Positions 9,151 to 17,682 of a stretch of 64,000 nucleotides of DNA are shown one piece after another. Under the pieces are notes generated by a model. It searched no databases. It was not told the DNA's origin and saw only the letters and a program-made list of their open reading frames with translations. Both the position numbers and the translations under genes were made by a program. Within the stretch, counting starts at the first letter, position 1; every line of letters starts with the position of its first letter. The stretch comes from Vicinamibacterales bacterium (lineage in GTDB: Bacteria; Acidobacteriota; Vicinamibacteria; Vicinamibacterales; UBA2999). The stretch is taken from the NCBI GenBank assembly GCA_041394705.1, contig JAWKHS010000003.1:248001-312000 (forward strand), read 5' to 3'.

Positions 9151-9180
9151 CGGGGCGGCGACGAGCCGCCCCGTCGTTTG
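9151..9180 (+). terminator. rho-independent terminator after the MtrB gene
   Basis: A perfect 9-bp stem (CGGGGCGGC at 9151-9159 pairs with GCCGCCCCG at 9165-9173) has a 5-base loop and is followed by TCGTTTGT. It lies 50 bases after the MtrB stop and before the convergent histidine kinase gene, so it would mainly end the cytochrome operon. Confidence 0.75.
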
Positions 9181-9219
9181 TACGCGGGGAGCGCCCTGGC
9201 CGGCGCGGCAGCCGCGTCG

Positions 9220-10227
9220 TCAGTGCGCGGGCGGGGCGGCCGGCAGCCGCAGCTCGGCCCTGAGGCCGCCCGACGGCGAGTCCGTGAGGGCCACCGCGCC
9301 GCCGTAGACGTCCACCAGGTCCCGCACGATGGCCAGGCCCAGTCCCGACCCCGGCGCGGCCTCGTCGGCGCGGACGCCCCGGCGGAACACCGACGCCCTG
9401 AGCGGCGCAGGCAGCCCCGGGCCGTCGTCGTCCACGGTGACGAGCACGTCCGGTCCCTGGCCGGTCGCGCCGATGGCGACCTGCCGCGTCGCCCACTTGC
9501 AGGCGTTGTCCACGAGGTTGCCGAGCAGCTCCTCGAGATCCTCGCGCTGCAGACGGACCTGGAGGGGGGCCGGCACGTCCACGGCGATGCCGATCGCGCG
9601 ATTGGCGTGCAGGGTCCGCATGGTCCGCGCCAGGGCGTCTGCCGACGTGGCGACGTGGGCGCGCGCGCTCGCATCGGCGCCCGAGGCCGAGGCCCGCGCC
9701 TGGGCCAGGTGGTAGTCCACCTGTCGGCGCATGCGCTCGACCTGCTGCGCGATGCCGGCGGCCAGGGCCGGCTGGCCCGCGGCCTCGGCCAGCGCGGCCT
9801 GGCGGTTGAGGAGCGCCAGGGGCGTCTTGAGTCCGTGCGCGAGATCGCCGGCCTTGGCGAGCGCCCGCGCCAGGCGCGCTTCGCGCTCGCCCAGCAGGCC
9901 GTTCAGATCCGCGATGAGCGGCTGGACCTCCGTCGGGAACTGGCCCTCGAGCCGGCGGGCGCGGCCCTCGCGCACGCCGCCGAGACGGGCGCGGAGGACG
10001 TCGAACGACTCGAGCCCCCGCCGGACCTGGACGAGGCCGGCGAGCAGGCACCCCACGGACAGGGCGGCCAGCGGGAGGGTGTTGGCGAACCAGCCGTGGA
10101 ACACGCCGGGCGCGTCGGGATGGCGGAAGAGCAGTTGCGTCAGGACGATGCCGGCGACGACGAACAGGCCCGCCGTCCACAGCACCGCGCCGAGCCACAC
10201 CCGGCCCTTCAGCGACGGCGCGCTCAC
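9220..10227 (-). CDS. sensor histidine kinase
   Basis: This 335-residue inner-membrane kinase has two membrane segments (about residues 9-32 and 48-67) enclosing a very short periplasmic loop. The dimerisation/phosphoacceptor helix carries His131 in DLAHGLKTPLALL, the HGLKTPL form seen in PhoQ/QseC-like kinases. N (ELLGNLVDNACKWA), G1 (DDDGPGLP) and G2 (GSGLGLAIV) boxes follow. It starts at the GTG at 10227, overlapping the stop of the response regulator gene by four bases. The periplasmic sensor loop is only about 15 residues, so it may sense the membrane or an accessory protein rather than a soluble ligand. Confidence 0.92.
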   Translation of the reverse strand: MSAPSLKGRVWLGAVLWTAGLFVVAGIVLTQLLFRHPDAPGVFHGWFANTLPLAALSVGCLLAGLVQVRRGLESFDVLRARLGGVREGRARRLEGQFPTEVQPLIADLNGLLGEREARLARALAKAGDLAHGLKTPLALLNRQAALAEAAGQPALAAGIAQQVERMRRQVDYHLAQARASASGADASARAHVATSADALARTMRTLHANRAIGIAVDVPAPLQVRLQREDLEELLGNLVDNACKWATRQVAIGATGQGPDVLVTVDDDGPGLPAPLRASVFRRGVRADEAAPGSGLGLAIVRDLVDVYGGAVALTDSPSGGLRAELRLPAAPPAH

Positions 10228-10886
10228 GCGGCCTCGCGCATGCGATAGCCCATGCCGCGCACGGTCTCGATGAGGCCCACGCCCAGCTTCCGGCGCAGCC
10301 GCGCCACGAACACCTCCACGGTGTTCGAGTCGCGGTCGAAGCCCTGCGCGTAGATGTGGTCGGTGAGCTCGCCCTGCGAGACGATCCGCCCGCGGTGGTG
10401 CATGAGATACGAGAGCACCCGGAATTCGTGGCTCGTGAGGCGGACCGGCGCGCCGTTCACGGTCACCCGGCCGCCGCGCGGGTCGAGCACCACCGGGCCG
10501 CAGGTGAGCTCGGGAGCGCCGTGTCCGGCCGCGCGCCGGATGAGGGCGCGCACCCGGGCCAGCACCTCCTCGATGCGGAAGGGCTTGGCGACGTAGTCGT
10601 CGGCGCCGCCGTCGATGCCCCGGACCTTTTCGTGCCAGGCGCCGCGGGCCGTCAGGACGAGGACCGGCGTGGCGAGGCCCGCCTCGCGCCAGTGCCGCAG
10701 GACGGTCAGGCCGTCCACGCGGGGCAGGCCCAGGTCGAGGACGATGGCGTCGTAGTCCTCGGTGCGGCCGAGGAAGTCCGCACGCGCCCCGTCGGCGGCG
10801 CGGTCCACGGCGTACCCCGCGTGCTGCAGTGCGCGCGCGACCTCGTCGGCCAGGTCGGCCTCGTCCTCCACCACCAGCACCCGCAT
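10224..10886 (-). CDS. OmpR/PhoP-family response regulator
   Basis: This is a 220-residue two-domain regulator. The receiver domain has acidic pocket residues Glu8 and Asp9, phosphoacceptor Asp51 (VLDLGLPRVDG) and Lys101 (VAKPF). The C-terminal winged-helix DNA-binding domain (about 125-218) includes LTSHEFRVLSYLMHHRG and DSNTVEVFVARLRRKLG. It forms an operon with the kinase downstream. GGGAGGG precedes the ATG. The upstream region carries CTGAAC direct repeats with 11-base spacing, which suit dimer binding by this family and suggest autoregulation. Confidence 0.93.
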   Translation of the reverse strand: MRVLVVEDEADLADEVARALQHAGYAVDRAADGARADFLGRTEDYDAIVLDLGLPRVDGLTVLRHWREAGLATPVLVLTARGAWHEKVRGIDGGADDYVAKPFRIEEVLARVRALIRRAAGHGAPELTCGPVVLDPRGGRVTVNGAPVRLTSHEFRVLSYLMHHRGRIVSQGELTDHIYAQGFDRDSNTVEVFVARLRRKLGVGLIETVRGMGYRMREAA

Positions 10887-10917
10887 CGCCGTGCCCTCCC
10901 ACTCTGACGTCCGCCGG

Positions 10918-10956
10918 CTGAACCGGGTCTGAACGGCGCCTTCACGCCCCGTTCAG
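10918..10956. promoter_or_regulatory. probable response-regulator operator (CTGAAC repeats)
   Basis: CTGAAC occurs at 10918-10923 and 10929-10934, a direct repeat with 11-base period (CTGAAC-N5-CTGAAC). An inverted copy (GTTCAG) lies at 10951-10956. PmrA/QseB-type regulators bind 6-base half-sites spaced by five bases in this way. The site lies between the regulator gene (minus strand) and a secreted-protein gene (plus strand, 10996), so both may be controlled. Confidence 0.6.
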
Positions 10957-10967
10957 CCGCCGGCGGC

Positions 10968-10973
10968 TATCGT
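10968..10973 (+). promoter_or_regulatory. -10 element TATCGT for the secreted protein at 10996
   Basis: TATCGT would set transcription start near 10980, giving a leader of 16 bases that contains GGAGG ahead of the ATG at 10996. It lies just downstream of the CTGAAC/GTTCAG operator, a position suited to activation. No good -35 hexamer is visible. Confidence 0.45.
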
Positions 10974-10995
10974 CCGTGCCACGGAGGCACGACCC

Positions 10996-11433
10996 ATGAT
11001 GCAGACGGGAGCAGTGGCGGCGGTGTTCACCCTGATGGCGGGTCTGGCGGCGGCCCAGACGCCCGCGACGGCACGCGACTTCGCGGGCACCTGGAACCTG
11101 ACGGTGATGAGCCACCAGGTGGCCCTCGTCATCGAGGCCGTCGACGAGACGCGCGTGACCGCGACGCTGATGATGCCGGGGCGCGATATCGCCCTCAAGG
11201 GCGAGGTGTCGGGCCGCGCAATCGAGCTGGTGGGCGTCAAGCCCGCGGCGAGCGCCGCCCAGGCGGACACGGCGTCCGCCCCGGCCTCCCAGGACGGCCA
11301 CGACGGGACGATGCCGCCCCCGCGGCCGATCACGGTGACGCTCGAGGAGGACGGCACGCTCACGGGCGAGATGATGACGACGCAGGGGCCGGTGGCGTGG
11401 ACGGGCGAGCGGCTCCGCCCGCGCAAGGGGTAG
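10996..11433 (+). CDS. small secreted protein of unknown function
   Basis: This 145-residue protein has a signal peptide (MMQTGAVAAVFTLMAGLAAAQ) followed by FAGTWNLTV. The rest alternates short beta strands with a Pro/Asp-rich insertion around residues 85-105, and ends VAWTGERLRPRKG. The FxGTWxL start and strand pattern recall small lipocalin-like or DUF4488-type beta-barrels that begin 'GTW', but the match is too general for a name. A GGAGG ribosome site precedes the ATG. It lies divergent from the two-component system and its upstream region holds the proposed operator, so it may be a target of it. Four bases separate it from the DUF1552 gene. Confidence 0.7.
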   Translation: MMQTGAVAAVFTLMAGLAAAQTPATARDFAGTWNLTVMSHQVALVIEAVDETRVTATLMMPGRDIALKGEVSGRAIELVGVKPAASAAQADTASAPASQDGHDGTMPPPRPITVTLEEDGTLTGEMMTTQGPVAWTGERLRPRKG

Positions 11434-11437
11434 GCCG

Positions 11438-12820
11438 GTGTTCCTGACCGGGCGGGCGCTGACCCGCCGGCACGTGCTGAAGGGCGTCGGCGCCGCGGTG
11501 GCGCTGCCCGTGCTCGACGCCATGACGCCCGCCGGCCGTCGGTCGGCCGCGGCGTTCTCCGCGACGCCTGCGCGGCTCGTGTGCATCGAGATGGTGCACG
11601 GGGCCGCCGGCAGCTCCGCCTACGGCCGGCAGCAGCACCTGTGGGCGCCGGCCGCGGCCGGGCGCGACTTCGACCTGACGCCCACGAGCCTCGCGCCGCT
11701 CGAGCCCTTCCGCCGCCAGCTGACGATCGTGAGCGGCGCCGACGTGCCGAGCGCCGATCCCACCGAGGCCCGCGAGATCGGCGGCGATCACTACCGGTCG
11801 AGCGCCACCTTCCTGACGCAGTCGTATCCGAAACGCACCGAGCGCGCCGACGTCAGGGCCGGGGTGTCGCTCGACCAGCTGTACGCGTCACGCGTGGGCC
11901 AGGACACGCCGGTGCCGTCGCTGCAGCTGTGCATCGAAGGCGTGGACGGAGGCGGCGGCTGCGAGTACGGCTACTCGTGCGTCTACGCCGACACGATCAG
12001 CTGGGCCACGCCGACGACCCCGCTGCCGATGACGCGCGACCCGCGCGTGGTCTTCGATCAGCTGTTTGGTGACATGCGGGGCGGCACGCCCGAGGCCCGG
12101 CGGGCCCGGCGCCAGGCCGACCTCAGCCTGCTCGACGCGATCAGGGACACCACGGCCCGCCTGATGCGGCGGCTCGGGGCGGCGGACAGGGCGCGCCTGG
12201 GCCAGTACCTCGACACCGTCCGCGAAATCGAGCGCCGGCTCCAGGTCGTCGAGCGGCGGAACGGACAGGGCGAGCCGCGCGAGCTGCCGGGCGCGCCGGC
12301 AGGCGTGCCCGACGACTACGGCGACCACGTCGGGCTGATGTTCGACCTGATGGTCCTGGCGTTCCGCTCGGACCTCACGCGTGTCGTCGCCTTCAAGATG
12401 AGCCGCGACGGGTCGAACCGCGTGTTTTCCGGGAGCGGCAGCCACGGAGCCTTCCACCTCGTGTCGCACCACAGCGACCGGCCGGAGCAGATTCAGGAGC
12501 TGGCGCGGATCAACCGCTATCACGTCGGCCTGCTGGCGCCCTTCCTCCATCAGTTGCGGGAGGCGCAGGACGGCGAGGGCACGCTGCTCGACAGGACGGT
12601 GGTCCTCTACGGATCGCCGATGGGCGATCCGAACCGCCACAACCACCGCAGCGTGCCCTTCGCGCTCGTCGGCGGCGGCGCGGTCCTCCCGGGCGGGCGG
12701 CACGTGGCCGTCCCGCCGGGCACGCCGCTCTCGAACGTGATGCTCGGGCTCCTCCACGCGGCGGGCCTCGACGATCTCGATCGGTTCGGCGACAGCGAGG
12801 GCGTCGTCGATCTCGCGTAA
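11438..12820 (+). CDS. exported DUF1552 protein
   Basis: This 460-residue protein starts at a GTG and has a twin-arginine-like signal (TRRHVLKGVGAAVALPVLDA). It matches the DUF1552 family, whose members are exported, of the alkaline-phosphatase/sulfatase-like superfamily in general appearance, and usually sit beside a DUF1592/DUF1588 haem protein. Typical blocks are GGDHYRSSATFLTQSYPKRT, a LGQYLDTVREIERRLQ helix, FRSDLTRVVAFKM, SHGAFHLVSHHSD and LYGSPMGDPNRHNHRSVPFAL. The usual DUF1592 partner is not adjacent here. It probably shares a transcript with the small secreted protein upstream. The biochemical role is unknown. Confidence 0.85.
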   Translation: MFLTGRALTRRHVLKGVGAAVALPVLDAMTPAGRRSAAAFSATPARLVCIEMVHGAAGSSAYGRQQHLWAPAAAGRDFDLTPTSLAPLEPFRRQLTIVSGADVPSADPTEAREIGGDHYRSSATFLTQSYPKRTERADVRAGVSLDQLYASRVGQDTPVPSLQLCIEGVDGGGGCEYGYSCVYADTISWATPTTPLPMTRDPRVVFDQLFGDMRGGTPEARRARRQADLSLLDAIRDTTARLMRRLGAADRARLGQYLDTVREIERRLQVVERRNGQGEPRELPGAPAGVPDDYGDHVGLMFDLMVLAFRSDLTRVVAFKMSRDGSNRVFSGSGSHGAFHLVSHHSDRPEQIQELARINRYHVGLLAPFLHQLREAQDGEGTLLDRTVVLYGSPMGDPNRHNHRSVPFALVGGGAVLPGGRHVAVPPGTPLSNVMLGLLHAAGLDDLDRFGDSEGVVDLA

Positions 12821-12841
12821 ACACGCGAGGCCTCGGCTCCG

Positions 12842-12847
12842 TAGAAT
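12842..12847 (+). promoter_or_regulatory. -10 element TAGAAT, leaderless arrangement
   Basis: TAGAAT ends six bases before the ATG at 12854. With a standard -12 to -7 placement the first transcribed base is the A of that ATG. There is no Shine-Dalgarno sequence, consistent with a leaderless mRNA. Confidence 0.5.
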
Positions 12848-12853
12848 CCACTG

Positions 12854-13819
12854 ATGCGCGTGCGACTCTGCGTTCTCGGCTTGGTGTTCGCGGGCCTCGG
12901 TGTGACGGCACGCGGTGCGGCGGGGCCACCGGCACCGGCCCCGCCAGCCGCGGCGTCGGTCACGATCGCCGCCGCGCCCGACGCGGCGCTCCTCCGCGCG
13001 GCGGACGATCTGCTGGCGGCCGATCGGGCCTTCTCCGCATCCGGCGCCACGACGAACGTCGTCACCGCGCTCACGGCCATGTTCCGGCCCGACGTCATCG
13101 TGCCGCAGCCGACGGGCCTCGTGCGAGGGATCGACGCCGCGCGCGCCGCCCTCGAGGCCTCGCCCGAGAACCGCGAGGGGCGGGCCACGTGGACGCCGAT
13201 CCGGGCGGGCGTCTCGGCCGACGGGCAGCACGGGTTCACGTTCGGCTTCATGACGGTGCGACTCGCGGAGGGCAAGGAGTCGGCCCTGAAGTACATGGCC
13301 TACTGGGTCCGCCAGCCCGAGGGCTGGCGCGTGGCCGGCTACAAGCGGGCCCGGCGCGGGGCCGGTGAGGTCTCCGTGACGCCGATGGCGCCGCACGTCC
13401 CGGCCCGCGCGATGCCGGTCGTGACGGACGCGGCGCGGCTCGCCGCGGGCCGCCAGTCGCTGGTGGACGCCGAGCAGGAGTTCTCGGACGCCGCCGCCAA
13501 GGTGGGCCTCGGCCCCGCGTTCGTCAGTCACGGCGCGCCGACGGCCGTGAACATGGGCGGTCCCGACCATGCCGCCTACGTCGTCGGCAACGATGCCATC
13601 GGCGCGCTCGTCGGCGAAGGCGCACCCGGCGTGCCGAGCCCCGTCGTCTGGTCGTCCGAGACGGCGGTGGTGGCGCCGAGCGGCGACCTCGGCATCTCCT
13701 TCGGCTACATCCGGCCGCGCGCGGCCGGGGGCGCGCCGCCGGCCGGCCCCGGACGGCCGTTCTTCACCATCTGGGTGCGCGAGAGCCCCGCCGCGCCCTG
13801 GCGCTACATCGCGGAATAG
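12854..13819 (+). CDS. secreted protein with two NTF2-like (SnoaL/DUF4440-type) repeats
   Basis: This is a 321-residue protein with a signal peptide (about residues 1-24) and an Ala/Pro-rich linker. Two related halves follow. The first begins LLAADRAFSASGATTNVVTAL and contains MFRPDVIVPQPTGLVRGIDA. The second begins LVDAEQEFSDAAAKVGLGPAF and contains NDAIGALVGEG. Each ends in strands such as YMAYWVRQPEGWRVAGYK and FTIWVRESPAAPWRYIAE. This is the cone-shaped alpha/beta fold of SnoaL/DUF4440 proteins, which bind small ligands or act as simple enzymes. Function is not known. It is preceded by a likely leaderless promoter. Confidence 0.78.
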   Translation: MRVRLCVLGLVFAGLGVTARGAAGPPAPAPPAAASVTIAAAPDAALLRAADDLLAADRAFSASGATTNVVTALTAMFRPDVIVPQPTGLVRGIDAARAALEASPENREGRATWTPIRAGVSADGQHGFTFGFMTVRLAEGKESALKYMAYWVRQPEGWRVAGYKRARRGAGEVSVTPMAPHVPARAMPVVTDAARLAAGRQSLVDAEQEFSDAAAKVGLGPAFVSHGAPTAVNMGGPDHAAYVVGNDAIGALVGEGAPGVPSPVVWSSETAVVAPSGDLGISFGYIRPRAAGGAPPAGPGRPFFTIWVRESPAAPWRYIAE

Positions 13820-13835
13820 CCGGCGCCCGCCGGCC

Positions 13836-15008
13836 TCAGAGCCACGCCATCCACGGAGCCGGGCGTGCGGCGCGCCGCCGCGCGAACCACCGGCACGGCA
13901 CGTACAGCGCCGCCACGGCGATCGCGAACACCAGGTAGAGCAGCGGCAGGCTCCACGCGTAGCCTGCGGGCACCGGCGGCGGCGCCATCGGGTGGTTGCC
14001 GAACAGCCACGGATCGACCCGGCCCTCGCGCGCCATAGAAACGACGAGGGCGGCGGCGTGGATGACCGGGATGTGCAGCAGGTAGTAGAGGAGCGGCACG
14101 CGCCCGAACGTCGTGAGGACGTCGGCCACCCGGCCTCGCCATCGCTCGGCCAGCCCCACCGCGGCGATGAGCGGTCCCATCGTCATCAGCAGGAAGAGCA
14201 GCGACGCCGGGTACTTCGACGTGTTGAGGAACGACAGCACGACCGGCATCCGCCCGCCGGACCAGGGCCGCGGGTCGCCGTAGCCGTTGGCCAGGCGCAG
14301 GAGGACGAAAGCCGCCGTGAGCGCCAGGCCCAGCCGGAGGCAGAACCTGCGGCGCCGCTCCGCCGGCCACTCCATGACGGCCCCGAACGCGTAGCCCGTC
14401 ATCATCACGCCCAGCCACGGCACGATCACGAAGAGCACGAAGAGCGGCGGTCCGTCGGGGCCGACCCGAACGACGCCTCCGAAATACAGGATGCGCAGGA
14501 GCCAGCCGGGCTCGCCGCCAAGGAAGGCCGCCAGTCTGGCCGGCTCGACGAGGTCGATCAGGTTGTGTGCGGCGACGATGGCCGCGCCCGCCGCGCCCAC
14601 CGCCTGCCACGGCACGGAGACGAGTGCCGCCATGGCCACCATGCACCACCCGAGCATCCAGATGACGCCGGCCAGCAGGTACTCGTCGAAGCGGAGATTG
14701 AACGTCCAGGCCACGCGCAGCGCCGTGAGCTCCAGGAGGACCAGCCACAGGCCGCGCCGCACGAGGCCGAGCGCCAGGGTCCGCTGGTGCCCGAGCGTCC
14801 GCCCGCGGAGAGCGATGGCCGTGCCGGCGAGGAACACGAACGCCGGCGCCACGAAATGCGTCACCCAGCGCGTGAAGAAGATGCCGGGCGTCGGGCCGCC
14901 CGCGGGCAGCCCCGAGTAGACACGGACGTGATCGATGGCCATCAGGACCATCGCCAGGCCGCGCACGGTGTCGATGGAGCGGACGCGTCCGCCAGCAGGG
15001 ACCGCCAT
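13836..15008 (-). CDS. DUF1624 (HGSNAT-like) membrane protein
   Basis: This 390-residue polytopic membrane protein resembles the DUF1624/heparan-alpha-glucosaminide N-acetyltransferase catalytic domain family. It starts with RSIDTVRGLAMVLMAIDHVR, the usual first-helix signature with the catalytic-type histidine, and continues with about ten hydrophobic segments. FGRVPLLYYLLHIPVIHA near residue 305 is also typical. Related proteins transfer acyl groups across membranes. It starts nine bases after the permease stop and so is probably the last gene of the PadR-permease operon. The acceptor is unknown. Confidence 0.85.
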   Translation of the reverse strand: MAVPAGGRVRSIDTVRGLAMVLMAIDHVRVYSGLPAGGPTPGIFFTRWVTHFVAPAFVFLAGTAIALRGRTLGHQRTLALGLVRRGLWLVLLELTALRVAWTFNLRFDEYLLAGVIWMLGWCMVAMAALVSVPWQAVGAAGAAIVAAHNLIDLVEPARLAAFLGGEPGWLLRILYFGGVVRVGPDGPPLFVLFVIVPWLGVMMTGYAFGAVMEWPAERRRRFCLRLGLALTAAFVLLRLANGYGDPRPWSGGRMPVVLSFLNTSKYPASLLFLLMTMGPLIAAVGLAERWRGRVADVLTTFGRVPLLYYLLHIPVIHAAALVVSMAREGRVDPWLFGNHPMAPPPVPAGYAWSLPLLYLVFAIAVAALYVPCRWFARRRAARPAPWMAWL

Positions 15009-15017
15009 GGCGTCGTC

Positions 15018-17678
15018 TCAGTCCTCGCGGAGGACCGCCGCCGGCTGCGTCTGCAGCGCACGTCGGGCCGGAACGGCCGACGCCACGCCCGCGGCCGCGA
15101 CGAGGAGCGCGACGGCCGACGTGAGCGATACCGGATCCCAGGGGGCGATGCCCACCAGCTGCGCCTCGAGGCCGCGCGCGCCGAGGGCCGCGGCGACGAG
15201 CCCGATTCCGATCCCCGCGGCCGTGAGCCACGCGCTCTCGGCGAGCACGAGCCGCAGCACCTCCCGCGCTCCCGCGCCCAGCGCGAGGCGGACGCCGAAC
15301 TCGCGTCGCCGCTCGGCCACCGCATAGGCGACGACACCGTAGACGCCCACGGTGGCCAGCAGCAGCGCGGCCGCCGCGAACAGGCCCGCCAGCCGCGCCG
15401 TGAACGCCCGAAGGGCCCGGGCCTCGTCCACGTAGATCTGCAGCGGCCGGATGTCGTACAGCGGCAGCGCGGCGTCGAGCCCGCGCACGAGCTCGCGCAC
15501 CGCCGGGACGATCGCGGCCGGATCTCCGGCGGTCTTCACGAGGTAGACCGACGGATTGCGGGGCGCCTGCCGGCCGGGGAAGTAGACCTGCTCGCGGACG
15601 TCCTCGGTGGGTGAGCGGTGACGCACGTGGGCCACCACGCCGACCACCGTGGCCCAGATCGTGGGCTCGCCGGTGACGGCCGGGTCCACGGCGATCCGGC
15701 GGCCCACGGCCGACCGGCCGGGCCAGGTCTTCTCGGCCAGACCGTCGTCCACGACGACCGGGGCCGTCGTCTCGTCATCGGTCTCGGTGAAGGTCCGCCC
15801 GTCCAGCAGGCGGACGCCGAGCAGTTCGAGCGCGCCGGGCGAGAGCGCGCGGTAGTCGGCTTGCGGCGCCGTCGAGGGATCGGCGCCTTCCGTCGCCACG
15901 TACGGGCCACCCCAGTTGGGCACGTGATCGTAGGGGGCATGGCTGACCGAGGCCGCCGCGGTGACCCCGGGCAGATCGGCGAGCGCGCCCTGGAGGCGCC
16001 GCGAGAACGCGTTGAAGGCGGCCTGGTTCGGGTAGCGCGGACCCGGCAGGGCCACGCGGAACGAGAGCACCCCGCCCGCAGCGAACCCCGGATCGATCCG
16101 CTGCACCTGCTGCACCGTGCGCGCGAGCAGCAGCGCCGCCACCACGAGCACCACGCTCAACGCGAGCTGCGCGAGCGTGAGCACGCCGCGCAGACGTGCC
16201 CAGGCCCTGCCGCCGGTGCGGCTGCGATCGTCGCCGAGCACGCCCGCCAGCGACCGGGCCGCGGTCTGGCTGGCCGGGACGAGCGAGAGGAGGGTCATCC
16301 ACAGGACCACGGTGGCCACCGACACCGTCGCGACCGTCCCGTCGATCGAGGCGAGCTGGAGCCGGCCGAGCGAGGGCGGCGCCAGCCGCAGGATGAGCGT
16401 GAGTCCCCACTGCGCCAGGACGAGTCCCAGCACGGCCCCGAGACCGCCCAGGAGCAGGGCCTCGGTCAGGTGCTGGCGCGCGACCCGCAGGCGGCCGGCG
16501 CCGAGCGCCCGCTGGACGGCCGTCTCGCGCGCCCGCGCCGCCGAGCGCGCCACCAGCAGCGCGCCGACGTTGATACAGGCGATGAGGAGCAGAATCGCGG
16601 CGCCCGCGCTCAGCACGAGGAGCGGACGGCGCACGTCGTTCACGGCGTCCACGGCCAGCGGCACCGTCTCGAACCTCCGGCCGGCGGCGCCGTAGAACGC
16701 GTGCGCCGCCGAGATCTCGCGTCCCACGCGCGACACGTCGGCCAGCGCGTCGGCCCCGCTGACTCCCGGACGCATGCGGCCGATCACGCGGAGATACCGC
16801 TGCCCCCGCGGCCCCTCGCCGAAGCGGCGGTTCAGCGGCAGCCAGGCCTCGAGGTCGTCCGGTACCGCCGCATCCGGCGGCATCATCAGGCGGAACCCGT
16901 CAGGCATCACGCCCACGACCACCGTCGGCCGGCCGTTGACGTCGATGCGCCGTCCCACGATGCCCGGATCGGCGCCGTAGCGGCGCCGCCAGACCGCGGC
17001 GCCGAGCAGCACGGACGTCGGTGCGTCCGTCGTCTCGTCGTCCAGACGGAAGGTTCGCCCCAGCGCGGCGTCGGCGCCGAGCAGGCTGAAGAAGTCGCTC
17101 GTGACCAGGCCGATGCGCAACTGCTCGGGCTCGTCGTCGCCGGTGAGCGCGGCCGTCGTCGCCCAGATGCCGCCGAAGCCCTCGAAGCGCGCGCTCCGTT
17201 CATCGAGATCGCGCAGTTCCGGCCCCGAGAGCGGCGCCCGGGGATAGCCCTCGGCGGTCTGATCGGCCCAGACGAACACGAGGCGATCGGGCGCGCGGAA
17301 CGGCAGCGGCTGGACCAGGAGCGCGTTGGCGACGCCGAGAATCGCGGCATTGGTGGCGACGCCCAGGGAGAGCGTCGCGAGCGCGGCCAGCGTGAAGGCG
17401 GGGGCGCGCCGGAGCCCGCGCCAGGCGCGAACGGTGTCACGCAGCAGCTCGTCGACGGCTCGGCCCATGCGCCCCTCCCGTACGCGTTCCTTGACGGTCT
17501 CGGTGCCGCCCATCTCGGCCAGCACCCGCCGCCGGGCCTCGTCGCGCGCGACGCCGCCGCGCACGAGGCGCTCCGTCAGTTCGTCCACGTAGGCGGCCAG
17601 TTCGTCGTCGAGCGCCGCGTCGGGTGTCCGTCCGGCGAGCGTCCGGAAGGTGCGGAGCGCGCGCGCCCAGGCCCGCAC
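15018..17678 (-). CDS. MacB/FtsX-type ABC permease (acidobacterial duplicated orphan permease)
   Basis: This is an 886-residue protein. An N-terminal cytoplasmic segment (about 1-90), with DELAAYVDELTERLVRGG and REEARRRVLAEMGG-like text, precedes two copies of the MacB periplasmic core plus FtsX membrane domain. The first membrane segment is near LAALATLSLGVATNAAILGV. The repeat AVQRALGAGRLRVARQHLTE and, near the end, EFGVRLALGAGAREVLRLVLAES are the cytoplasmic coupling helices of FtsX domains. No ATP-binding subunit gene is adjacent, as usual for this acidobacterial group, which typically pairs with PadR regulators. The GTG start lies four bases after the PadR stop. What it exports or signals is unknown. 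Confidence 0.9.
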   Translation of the reverse strand: MRAWARALRTFRTLAGRTPDAALDDELAAYVDELTERLVRGGVARDEARRRVLAEMGGTETVKERVREGRMGRAVDELLRDTVRAWRGLRRAPAFTLAALATLSLGVATNAAILGVANALLVQPLPFRAPDRLVFVWADQTAEGYPRAPLSGPELRDLDERSARFEGFGGIWATTAALTGDDEPEQLRIGLVTSDFFSLLGADAALGRTFRLDDETTDAPTSVLLGAAVWRRRYGADPGIVGRRIDVNGRPTVVVGVMPDGFRLMMPPDAAVPDDLEAWLPLNRRFGEGPRGQRYLRVIGRMRPGVSGADALADVSRVGREISAAHAFYGAAGRRFETVPLAVDAVNDVRRPLLVLSAGAAILLLIACINVGALLVARSAARARETAVQRALGAGRLRVARQHLTEALLLGGLGAVLGLVLAQWGLTLILRLAPPSLGRLQLASIDGTVATVSVATVVLWMTLLSLVPASQTAARSLAGVLGDDRSRTGGRAWARLRGVLTLAQLALSVVLVVAALLLARTVQQVQRIDPGFAAGGVLSFRVALPGPRYPNQAAFNAFSRRLQGALADLPGVTAAASVSHAPYDHVPNWGGPYVATEGADPSTAPQADYRALSPGALELLGVRLLDGRTFTETDDETTAPVVVDDGLAEKTWPGRSAVGRRIAVDPAVTGEPTIWATVVGVVAHVRHRSPTEDVREQVYFPGRQAPRNPSVYLVKTAGDPAAIVPAVRELVRGLDAALPLYDIRPLQIYVDEARALRAFTARLAGLFAAAALLLATVGVYGVVAYAVAERRREFGVRLALGAGAREVLRLVLAESAWLTAAGIGIGLVAAALGARGLEAQLVGIAPWDPVSLTSAVALLVAAAGVASAVPARRALQTQPAAVLRED

Positions 17679-17682
17679 GGCG

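Noticed and set aside
6722..10198. 1158-codon open frame on the minus strand
   Set aside because: It is antisense to the MtrB gene and out of frame with the histidine kinase. Composition is typical of shadow frames in GC-rich DNA.
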